Source of the DNA: Saprospiraceae bacterium
GTDB taxonomy: Bacteria; Bacteroidota; Bacteroidia; Chitinophagales; Saprospiraceae
DNA length: 56,090 nucleotides
Direction of reading: 5' to 3'
Assembly: GCA_021604865.1 (NCBI GenBank)
Contig: BQJU01000047.1
Coordinates: forward strand, 1 to 56,090
Under the pieces are notes generated by a model, which saw only the letters and a program-made list of their open reading frames with translations, made no database searches and was not told the origin of the DNA. This document shows, piece by piece, positions 49,057 to 56,090 of this stretch. The first letter of the stretch is position 1. Every line of letters begins with the position of its first letter. Both the position numbers and the translations under genes were made by a program.

Positions 49057-52000
49057 CTATTTTTCCATCACCTCCCGCTCCCGTGCCGCCGGTTCTACCT
49101 GCTCATAGGTCAATTTTTGGGCATTCCACAATCGGTTCCAGGCCACCTTCAGTCGGTTGTTGATGATTAGCATCACCGGTAAAATCAGTAGAATGATCAC
49201 CGTAATGGCCAATAAACCAAAGGACACTGAAATGGCCATTGGAATCAGGAACTGCGCCTGGAGGCTTTTCTCAAACAAGAGCGGAGCCAGACCAGCAAAT
49301 GTAGTCACTGACGTGAGCACAATGGGTCGGAAACGTGTTAATCCTGCTTCGTATAAGGCATCCATTTGTTTTTTCCCATCCCGGAGTAAATCATTATAGG
49401 TGGCTACATAAACCAGGGTGTCGTTGACCATTACCCCAACCAAGGCGATGATACCCAATGCAGAAAACAAACTGATGGGTGCACCCATTAGCCAATGTCC
49501 CCAACCTACTCCGATCATAGTAAATGGAATGAGTAAGAATACGACAATCGCTTGAGTAATAGACCGAAACGTTAAGGCAATCACAAAAAACATCAGGGCC
49601 ATCACAATGCTACCTACGGTGGCCATGGACTTAGCTGATTTTTCCTGCTCCCTGTTTTGCCCTTCGTAACGTGCCGTAACACTCGGAAAACTTTCCAGGA
49701 TAGAGGGAATCAATTCTTCTTTCAAATTGGTGGTAAGGTCACTGACTGATACATCATCATTGGATACATCCGCTTCAATTTTTATTTCTCTGCGGCCGTC
49801 GAGGTGATTGATGCCGATTACGCCTCGTTTGATTTCCAGATTGGCAATCTCTGAAACTGGAAATTCCCGCCCGTCAGCAAAACGTACGCGCATATTTTCC
49901 AACTTGGCAATATCAGTCCGGTCACTTTTATCATAGCGCACCCATACCCGCACCTCATCCTGTCCGCGTTGTAGTCGCTGTACTTCGCTACCAAAAAAAC
50001 CCTGTCGTACCTGGCCCACAATTTCCTGTAGGTTTAACCCCAGAAAATGGGCTTTATCTTTAAGGGTAATATTGATTTCACGCAGGCCTTCCTGGTTGTT
50101 GTCTACGACATCGGTCAACTCGGCCAGGGAATTCATTTCTGACTTGATGCGATTTGTAGCAGCCATCAATTGTGGATAATCGTCGCCAATCAAAGAAATT
50201 GAAACAGGCTTGCCAAAAGCAGATTGGGCACCGAAAGTCACCAATTCTGTTTGGGGCATTTCTCCAGCTTCTTTACGAATTTCGTTGGTCACATCCCGCA
50301 AGCCCAGCGTATCTCGATTCTCTCCGTCGAGTAAAGCAATGCTTAGCCTACCTTTATAGCTGGTAGGACCGAGGGTTTTTTCTACCCGGAGGATGGCCTG
50401 TTTTTCATCGTCGAAATATTTTTCACTCAGAGTTTTATTGGCCCTCCAGGCTGCCGCTTCGAGGTGGTCCAATTGTTTTGTCGTCAGGTGATCGCGGGTA
50501 CCGGCGGGCATTTGTAAATCAATGACGATATCGTCTCGTTCAATATTGGGAAAGAAAGTCCCTCCAATAATCCCCCCGCCGATAGCACCAAATGTAAGAA
50601 TCAGTACACACAGCGCAATGGCCAGGGTAAATATTTTATTGATCATGGCAAATCGCAAAACCGGTGCATAGAGTTTGTCCCGCATCCAATCCATCACTTT
50701 TTCCAGCCCTTTTTGTAGACGATTGGTTTTGCGTTCGTGGCTTAATGCTTTGGAATGGGCTACGTGTGTAGGTAGGATAAAAGCACCTTCAAACAGGGAG
50801 AAAATCAGGGAGAAAATCACAACAATGGCCATTTCCGAGAAAAAATCACCCAGCGTTCCGTCAATAAAAAGAAATGATGAAAAGGCAATAATAGTGGTAA
50901 TAATCGCCGAAAAAACAGCAGGAAGTACCTGCATGGTTCCATCAATGGCGGCTTTCATACGCGGCACCCCACGTTCGTACTGCTGATAAATGTTTTCCCC
51001 AATAACAATGCCATCATCTACCAAAATACCAATGACCAGGATCATCCCAAAAAGGGAAATCACATTGATCGTAATTCCGATCAAACTGGCCATGATAAAC
51101 ATACCGGCAAAAGAAATTGGGATGGCGAGCGCTACCCAAAAGGCAAGCCGCCAGTGTAAAAACATGGCCAGCAAGATGGTAACGATCACAAAACCCAGAA
51201 TACCATTATCCCTCAGCAATTCGATACGTTGATGTAAGACGACCGAACTATCCCGGATAATGGTGGCCTTCACAACCTCATTTTCTTCGTTAAATTTATC
51301 GATGAAATTTCTCGTCTCATCAGTAATCGTGATCATATCCTCTTCCAGGGTATTTTGCACGGTGACCACAACGGAAGGGTGTCCGTTTAAAAAACTACGA
51401 TTGGGCTCATCAGCCCATTGATCTCTGATATCCGCCACCTGGTAAAGTCGAATCACACCCCCATTCGGGCTGGTCTTGATGATGATATCGCGTAGACCTT
51501 CTGCATAATATTCTTTATTTCGGGCTCTGACCAACAATTCTTCTTCGCTTCCCTTTACCGAACCGCCAGTAATATCCAGATTGGCATTTCGGATAGCCTG
51601 AGTAGCCTGCAAAAAGGTAAGGTCATAGGCGCGTAGGTCTTTTTCCCGAAAGGAAATTTCAATCTCTTCATCCGGAAAACCACTCAATTCAATCTTTGAA
51701 ATACCATCGGTTTGGCGGAGTGCTTCTTCTACCTCCCGGCCATATCGCTTCAATGTTTTTAAGTCCACATCACCACTGATGGCGAAGCTGATGGCAAAAC
51801 CCAGGTTTTCTCTTTTGAAAATAATCGGAGGCTCCATACCCACGGGAAAGGAGTTGATTCGATCAACTGCATTTTTTACATCTTGCAGGATGATATCCGT
51901 ATCGTAGCCTTTAAAAACTTCAATGGTGATGACTCCGGAATTTTCACTGGATACAGAAGTATAGCGCTCTACCCCTGTCAACCCTTTCAGGTTTTCCTCA

Positions 52001-52203
52001 ATCTTTTTGACAATGCCTTCCTCAATTTCTTCGGGAGAGGCACCTGGGTAGATCGCTTGAATATTAATGATCCGGCTTTCAACTTCTGGGAAAAATGTGG
52101 ATTTCATGCTACGCATGCCCACTAAACCCAAAATAAGTAAGCCGAACATCAATAGATTGGCAGCTACCGGGTATTTGATGAAATAATTGATAAAATTTCT
52201 CAT
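49057..52203 (-). CDS. RND efflux pump inner-membrane transporter
   Basis: The product has 1,048 residues and 12 membrane segments in two halves, each with a large periplasmic loop. The proton-relay Asp pair is in GILVDDGIVIGENIYQQYERG. The start MRNFINYFIKYPVAANLLMFGLLILG and the ATYPGASPEEIEEGIVKKIEE-like segment are typical of the AcrB/MdtB-related group in Bacteroidota. It pumps lipophilic compounds out using the proton gradient with the adaptor encoded 51 bp upstream. The substrate is unknown. Confidence 0.94.
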   Translation of the reverse strand: MRNFINYFIKYPVAANLLMFGLLILGLVGMRSMKSTFFPEVESRIINIQAIYPGASPEEIEEGIVKKIEENLKGLTGVERYTSVSSENSGVITIEVFKGYDTDIILQDVKNAVDRINSFPVGMEPPIIFKRENLGFAISFAISGDVDLKTLKRYGREVEEALRQTDGISKIELSGFPDEEIEISFREKDLRAYDLTFLQATQAIRNANLDITGGSVKGSEEELLVRARNKEYYAEGLRDIIIKTSPNGGVIRLYQVADIRDQWADEPNRSFLNGHPSVVVTVQNTLEEDMITITDETRNFIDKFNEENEVVKATIIRDSSVVLHQRIELLRDNGILGFVIVTILLAMFLHWRLAFWVALAIPISFAGMFIMASLIGITINVISLFGMILVIGILVDDGIVIGENIYQQYERGVPRMKAAIDGTMQVLPAVFSAIITTIIAFSSFLFIDGTLGDFFSEMAIVVIFSLIFSLFEGAFILPTHVAHSKALSHERKTNRLQKGLEKVMDWMRDKLYAPVLRFAMINKIFTLAIALCVLILTFGAIGGGIIGGTFFPNIERDDIVIDLQMPAGTRDHLTTKQLDHLEAAAWRANKTLSEKYFDDEKQAILRVEKTLGPTSYKGRLSIALLDGENRDTLGLRDVTNEIRKEAGEMPQTELVTFGAQSAFGKPVSISLIGDDYPQLMAATNRIKSEMNSLAELTDVVDNNQEGLREINITLKDKAHFLGLNLQEIVGQVRQGFFGSEVQRLQRGQDEVRVWVRYDKSDRTDIAKLENMRVRFADGREFPVSEIANLEIKRGVIGINHLDGRREIKIEADVSNDDVSVSDLTTNLKEELIPSILESFPSVTARYEGQNREQEKSAKSMATVGSIVMALMFFVIALTFRSITQAIVVFLLIPFTMIGVGWGHWLMGAPISLFSALGIIALVGVMVNDTLVYVATYNDLLRDGKKQMDALYEAGLTRFRPIVLTSVTTFAGLAPLLFEKSLQAQFLIPMAISVSFGLLAITVIILLILPVMLIINNRLKVAWNRLWNAQKLTYEQVEPAAREREVMEK

Positions 52204-52254
52204 GTCAGCTATTTTTCCGGGAAAGCAGAATCCCGTTTTTATTAAGGTACACTA

Positions 52255-53421
52255 CTATCCTGCTGAAACTTCAGCTTTCGTTAACTCTTCCTCTTTGTCG
52301 TCAGCATTGACGCGTACTTTCATGCCGTCAAAAGCACCGGGAACAGGTTCTTTCAACAGCTGTGTACCCTTTTTTAAACCACGGATAATAGCAGCATCTT
52401 CCAGGAATTTGACAACGTCGACTTCCGTTAATTCCAAAAGACTGTCACGTACCGTGTAAACGAAATTTTGATTAACCAATAACCTTCGGGGAATTTTCAT
52501 CGCCTGCTCAACCATACTGGCAGTGATACCTCCCTTTAAATACATGCCTTCTTTGAGGCCTTTACCATTGACATCAATAAACACTTTTACCGTTTGGGTT
52601 CCAGGATCAACCTGGTCGTTGATGCGTTTTACCCTTCCCGTCCAGGTGCCTTCAATATCATCGGAATAAAGTTTAACAGCATTGCTCGTTTTGATGTATT
52701 TCAAATCACTAAGGGGCACGGTGGCCTCCAATTCGTAGTTGCTGGTATTCATCAATTCTCCCAACTTTTGACCAGCTCTTACCACTGCTCCGGTATTGAT
52801 ACTTGCCTGGGTAACAACCCCACTAAATGGCGCATAAACCGTATATTTAGAGAGGCGTTCCTCGGCGCTTTTGATGTTGTAATATTGGGTGTGTAAATTG
52901 CGGGAAGCGATAAAGAATTTTTCTTGATCGTTCAGCGCAGATGGGAAGACTTTGATCGGTTTTTCAGGATCAAACTGATCTAGGTAGTGCTTCCATTGTT
53001 TAAAACTTTCCGGGTAATCAATTTTCAGGTCTGGCATGACCTGGGTAATACTATTGAGCAGGCTGCTTTTTTGCGAAAGCAAACTCAACCGGGCTTCATC
53101 ATCATTGACCCTCAGGACAACGTTTCCTTTTTGAAAATAACTACCTACTTTAAAGGGTCGGGATGTTTCAATCAGGGCACCTGATACTTCCGAGAAAATA
53201 TCAATTTTGTCAAAAGCCACCAATTCCCCCTGTACCTCTAATTCAGTAGGTATATCCTCGTTGTTGACGGGCATGGTTTGCACCAGTTTATCTTTGGCTA
53301 CCGTCTCTTTTCGTTTTGGAGGTGCCTTTTGATCCGACAAATATTTTGCTCCGAAAATAGCTCCACCTACTATCAGGACAGCCGCTATAATTCCCAACCT
53401 ACGTAATAAAAGACTATTCAT
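52255..53421 (-). CDS. RND pump periplasmic adaptor (HlyD family)
   Basis: I prefer the ATG at 53421 (MNSLLLRRLGIIAAVLIVGGAIFG, 388 residues). The upstream ATG at 53463 lies inside the GTTGC-N4-GCAAC operator. The N-terminus is a membrane anchor. A lipoyl/barrel-sandwich domain (VQGELVAFDKIDIFSEVSGALIE, YAPFSGVVTQASINTGAVVRAGQKLGELM), a helical hairpin and a beta-barrel (LEATVPLSDLKYIKTSNAVKLY) follow. It connects the RND pump to the TolC channel. The RND gene follows after 51 bp. Confidence 0.92.
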   Translation of the reverse strand: MNSLLLRRLGIIAAVLIVGGAIFGAKYLSDQKAPPKRKETVAKDKLVQTMPVNNEDIPTELEVQGELVAFDKIDIFSEVSGALIETSRPFKVGSYFQKGNVVLRVNDDEARLSLLSQKSSLLNSITQVMPDLKIDYPESFKQWKHYLDQFDPEKPIKVFPSALNDQEKFFIASRNLHTQYYNIKSAEERLSKYTVYAPFSGVVTQASINTGAVVRAGQKLGELMNTSNYELEATVPLSDLKYIKTSNAVKLYSDDIEGTWTGRVKRINDQVDPGTQTVKVFIDVNGKGLKEGMYLKGGITASMVEQAMKIPRRLLVNQNFVYTVRDSLLELTEVDVVKFLEDAAIIRGLKKGTQLLKEPVPGAFDGMKVRVNADDKEEELTKAEVSAG

Positions 53422-53454
53422 TTTAGCTGGTATTTTATTTGTTTTGTATTTTTT

Positions 53455-53468
53455 GTTGCGCATGCAAC
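53455..53468. promoter_or_regulatory. Probable MarR operator before the adaptor gene
   Basis: GTTGCGCATGCAAC has the half-sites GTTGC and GCAAC in the same spacing as the perfect palindrome before marR (54049-54062). It lies 34 bp upstream of the preferred adaptor start. Two matching sites in front of the regulator gene and the pump operon are best explained as binding sites of the MarR protein encoded between them. Confidence 0.7.
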
Positions 53469-53581
53469 TATATATTGTAAAATATTATTTCGAATATGCT
53501 TTTATTTCCAGTAAACGATTGACTTGGGATAATACTTTAAATCCCCGGATCTTTGACTGGAAATTCTTGGGAGAACTAGCA

Positions 53582-54037
53582 TCATTTGACTTTGTGGTTT
53601 AGATTTTGGTACACCTTTGCCAATACCTTTTGACAAATAGCCATTTCTTCTTCACTGATATCTTCGGATGCTTTATTAATTACAGCCTCAGCATGCGGGA
53701 AGAGCTCGTGTCTAACGGCTTTGCCTTTATGAGTAAGGTAGATGCGTTTATTACGCTTGTCGTTGGGGTCGGTGACTCTGACCACCAGGTTTTGACGCTC
53801 CATACTATCCAATGCCCGGGCAATAGTCCCTTTGTCTTTGATAATGGATACTGCCAGGTCTTGCTGACGTACGCCATCTTCGCGCCACAAATCAACCAAT
53901 ACACCAATATGTGGCATGTGTATTGCTTGGTTTGTTTGTGAAGCAAATAGTTTGTGGATGTGTAAACTGAGTAGTCTGCCTACTCGATTGGTTAGGAATA
54001 CAAGAGATTCAGAAGGATTAAAATTGGTTTTTTCCAT
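53582..54037 (-). CDS. MarR-family transcriptional regulator
   Basis: From the ATG at 54037 the product has 151 residues (MEKTNFNPSESLVFLTNRVGRLLSLHIHKLF); the longer frame begins at a TTG inside the operator. The winged helix covers about 40 to 110: QQDLAVSIIKDKGTIARALDSMERQNLVVRVTDPNDKRNKRIYLT, with the recognition helix after DKGT and the wing PNDKRNKR. It precedes the pump genes on the same strand by 160 bp and probably represses both them and itself. The inducer is unknown. Confidence 0.93.
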   Translation of the reverse strand: MEKTNFNPSESLVFLTNRVGRLLSLHIHKLFASQTNQAIHMPHIGVLVDLWREDGVRQQDLAVSIIKDKGTIARALDSMERQNLVVRVTDPNDKRNKRIYLTHKGKAVRHELFPHAEAVINKASEDISEEEMAICQKVLAKVYQNLNHKVK

Positions 54038-54048
54038 CAATATAATTA

Positions 54049-54062
54049 GTTGCACGTGCAAC
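54049..54062. promoter_or_regulatory. Perfect palindromic operator before marR
   Basis: GTTGCACGTGCAAC is its own reverse complement. It ends 12 bp before the marR start codon. The GTTGC-N4-GCAAC frame recurs at 53455-53468 before the adaptor gene. Confidence 0.75.
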
Positions 54063-54164
54063 CAAAAACAAAGAAAGGGGAAAAAGGTTGAATGGGGTCT
54101 AACTTTTTTTGAAAAAAAACGAATAGCCTAAATTAAATCAGACTACCCGGTGGGGGGAAGGATT

Positions 54165-54461
54165 TTAATTCAGAGAGAATTGCATGAGTACTTCAGATGC
54201 ATTGTGGAACATCAACTCCGATATTTGCGGGGTCATATAATCGCTGAGCGGCATGCTGGAAATAATTTCCATTAACTCAAATTCAGATTTGGCAGAGAAA
54301 ATAGCCCAGAGCCGGGAGCGATCAATGGACAGGGAGTAGGATTTCAGGCTGCCTTCTACCAGCATGTTGTTAATAACATAACGTTGCTGAGGAATCAATG
54401 CCAAAAATTCTTCGGTCATCGTTTCGGGTAGTTCAAATTCTACCATAAATGCTTTTCTCAT
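54165..54461 (-). CDS. Small muconolactone-isomerase-like protein
   Basis: The product has 98 residues. The ending ISSMPLSDYMTPQISELMFH and the length resemble the muconolactone delta-isomerase family (ILSGLPLFPYM-type ending), a ferredoxin-like dimeric fold. The rest (FMVEFELPETMTEEFLALIPQQR) fits the fold. No aromatic-degradation gene is near, so the enzymatic role is open. It lies 128 bp upstream of marR on the same strand and is divergent from the isomerase gene. Confidence 0.65.
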   Translation of the reverse strand: MRKAFMVEFELPETMTEEFLALIPQQRYVINNMLVEGSLKSYSLSIDRSRLWAIFSAKSEFELMEIISSMPLSDYMTPQISELMFHNASEVLMQFSLN

Positions 54462-54572
54462 CGTTCAAGAGTTAATTCAATTACTATAATGCAAAAAATG
54501 GCCACAATGTTTCATTGAAAAGCTTATAAAGTTGTTAAAATCTCTATATTAGTGCATAACAAATACTCGAAT

Positions 54573-55625
54573 ATGAAAACAATAAAAGGCCCTGCGATTT
54601 TCCTTGCGCAGTTTATGGGTGACGAAGCTCCCTTTAATTCGCTGGATTCTATTTGTCAATATATGGCCGGTCTGGGTTATAAAGGTGTGCAAATTCCCGC
54701 TTGGGAAAGCCGCCTGATTGATTTGGAAAAAGCAGCAGAAAGTAAGACCTATTGTGATGAACTTAAAGGTAAAATAGCTTCTCATGGCCTGGAGATTACG
54801 GAATTAGCTACTCATCTCCAGGGGCAACTCGTTGCTGTACATCCTGCTTATAATACTGGTTTTGACGGCTTCAGCCCTGAAAAAGTTCACAACAATCCTG
54901 CTGCCCGTACTGAATGGGCTACCCAACAAATGATGTGGGCGGCCAAGGCTAGCCGGAATTTGGGACTGGATGCTCACCTTACTTTTTCGGGTGCGCTGCT
55001 TTGGCCCTTTATGTATCCATGGCCCCAGCGCCCGGAGGGATTAGTAGAAACAGCCTTTAAGGAATTGGCAAACCGCTGGCGCCCTATCCTGGATGCTTTT
55101 GATGAACAAGGCGTTGATGTCTGTTATGAATTGCATCCTGGAGAGGATTTGCATGACGGCATTACTTTTGAAATGTTTGTCGACTACCTCGATGGCCATA
55201 CTCGCGCCAATATCAATTATGACCCGAGCCACTTTGTATTACAATGCCTTGATTATCTGGAATTCATCGACCTGTATCACGATCGTATTAAAGCCTATCA
55301 TGTAAAAGATGCGGAATTTAACGCCAGTGGGCGACAGGGCGTATATGGAGGATTCCAATCCTGGATCAATCGTGCTGGCCGTTTCCGCTCTTTGGGTGAC
55401 GGACAAGTAGATTTCAAAGGAATCTTTAGCAAATTATCGCAATACGATTACGATAGCTGGGCAGTCCTGGAATGGGAATGTTGCATCAAAAGTCCGGCTC
55501 AGGGCGCAGCTGAAGGAGCCCCATTTATCCAGCAACACATCATTCAGGTTACTGATAAAGCCTTTGATGATTTTGCAGGAGGAAGTGCCGACGAAGCGTC
55601 TAACCGGAAACTCCTGGGTTTATAA
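54573..55625 (+). CDS. Xylose-isomerase-like TIM-barrel sugar isomerase/epimerase
   Basis: From the ATG at 54573 the product has 350 residues; the longer frame starts at a GTG. The fold is the AP-endonuclease-2/xylose-isomerase TIM barrel. Metal-ligand candidates are Glu in VCYELHPGED, Asp and His in NYDPSHFVLQ, His in IKAYHVKDAE and Glu in WAVLEWEC. Such enzymes isomerise or epimerise sugars or inositol derivatives, and act in the cytoplasm. The substrate cannot be told, and no sugar operon surrounds it. Confidence 0.87.
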   Translation: MKTIKGPAIFLAQFMGDEAPFNSLDSICQYMAGLGYKGVQIPAWESRLIDLEKAAESKTYCDELKGKIASHGLEITELATHLQGQLVAVHPAYNTGFDGFSPEKVHNNPAARTEWATQQMMWAAKASRNLGLDAHLTFSGALLWPFMYPWPQRPEGLVETAFKELANRWRPILDAFDEQGVDVCYELHPGEDLHDGITFEMFVDYLDGHTRANINYDPSHFVLQCLDYLEFIDLYHDRIKAYHVKDAEFNASGRQGVYGGFQSWINRAGRFRSLGDGQVDFKGIFSKLSQYDYDSWAVLEWECCIKSPAQGAAEGAPFIQQHIIQVTDKAFDDFAGGSADEASNRKLLGL

Positions 55626-56090
55626 TTAGGGGGCAGGTTTTAGGCGGTAGGATTTGACATTTTACGTTGCCAATAAATGGTATCAGATACCTATGAGGTT
55701 CCTAATACGATCAACCACTAAACATGCACACAGCGCGGCCTCGCTCTGCCATAGCGGCTACGCGAAGGCGAAGGTGGGTTCCGGCATAGGAGCATTGGCC
55801 GTTAAGAAAAAAGCGGCCGCCCGTACTGCTCAAGAAGAAATCCTGTTTGAGCTAAAAACAATAAAAAACCAGAAACCAAAAAGACCAACAATCAAATAAA
55901 ATCAAGCCAGCACAAAACATCAAAGCGAGTTTATTTCTTCCCCCAACTGGGCCGCTTTTTTTAGGTCAATCCTCCAGCCGAGCGACTTTTTTGGTCCGTT
56001 TTTTCGTCGTGGAAAAAATGGACGAAAGATTATTTAATGCCCCAAATCTTAAACCTACCTCCAAAAATCAAACAAAAGCCTTGACTAGCA
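55626..56090. other. Gene-poor end of the window
   Basis: An 81-codon frame (55654-55899) has no convincing start or composition and crosses a GC-rich CGGCTACGCGAAGGCGAAGG patch resembling the dispersed elements; I do not accept it. GTCCGTTTTTTC (about 55996) and GAAAAAATGGAC (about 56013) form an imperfect hairpin with one G-T pair. A minus-strand frame entering from the edge (ending FKIWGIK, stop near 56036) could be the tail of a gene beyond the window, but too little is visible. Confidence 0.35.

Noticed and set aside
55654-55899. 81-codon plus-strand frame near the window end
   Set aside because: Starts at TTG, crosses a GC-rich repeat-like patch and a Lys-rich stretch, and has no domain.

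Overview
The window looks like a chromosomal piece of a Bacteroidota bacterium, most likely of the Saprospiraceae/Lewinellaceae type. The evidence is: giant SprB-like, TANFOR-like and fibronectin-III secreted proteins; an ECF sigma / FecR / STN-TonB receptor / DUF4249 cassette; lipoproteins with DUF4296, META or TonB C-terminal domains; TlpA-type thioredoxins; and -7 promoter boxes of the Bacteroidota form TAnnTTTG. No rRNA, tRNA, CRISPR array, transposase or phage gene was recognised. The genus assignment is inference.

Layout. (1) 1-11.6 kb, minus strand: a three-gene run encoding a 2.4-kaa secreted protein, a 714-aa fibronectin-III protein and a repeat protein that leaves the window at base 1. 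(2) 12-17.6 kb: an OsmC-type protein, a 1,057-aa exported coiled-coil rod and a TlpA-like thioredoxin. (3) 17.6-23.2 kb: an SDR, then SixA phosphatase, a DUF4296 lipoprotein, a PhoB/PhoR-like two-component pair and an ABC-F ATPase. (4) 23.4-28.7 kb: acyl-CoA thioesterase II, a MORN/TonB-C lipoprotein, and a lipoprotein pullulanase followed by an SLC45-like sugar transporter. (5) 28.7-32.1 kb, minus: a baeRF-like protein, two untracked small ORFs (52 and 46 aa) and a CPA1 antiporter with a TrkA domain, in one run. (6) 32.2-36.6 kb: AraC-type regulator, RsuA/RluB-type pseudouridine synthase, PLP decarboxylase, DUF4377/META lipoprotein. (7) 36.6-41.7 kb, minus: sigma factor, FecR, STN-containing TonB receptor and DUF4249 lipoprotein, a complete cell-surface signalling cassette. 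(8) 41.7-43.9 kb: a 2.2-kb stretch without protein genes that holds two copies of a structured, terminator-ended element (a candidate small-RNA family) separated by a MITE-like inverted-repeat element. (9) 43.9-46.2 kb: TPR lipoprotein and 3-methyladenine glycosylase I. (10) 46.5-54.1 kb, minus: MarR regulator, HlyD-type adaptor, RND pump, 5'-nucleotidase, GtrA protein and TolC-type channel; matching GTTGC-N4-GCAAC operators lie before marR and the adaptor gene. (11) 54.2-56.1 kb: a muconolactone-isomerase-like protein, a xylose-isomerase-like TIM-barrel enzyme and a gene-poor end.

The parts least explained by known families are the giant-protein operon, the duplicated RNA-like element at 42.1-43.3 kb, the hendecad/heptad 40-residue super-repeat of the rod protein, the small ORFs between the baeRF and antiporter genes, and a dispersed family of inverted repeats with GC[A/T]TGTTTGG ends. 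Start codons were moved inward from the longest frame wherever the longest frame began at TTG or GTG just before a clear ATG with a signal peptide or conserved motif.
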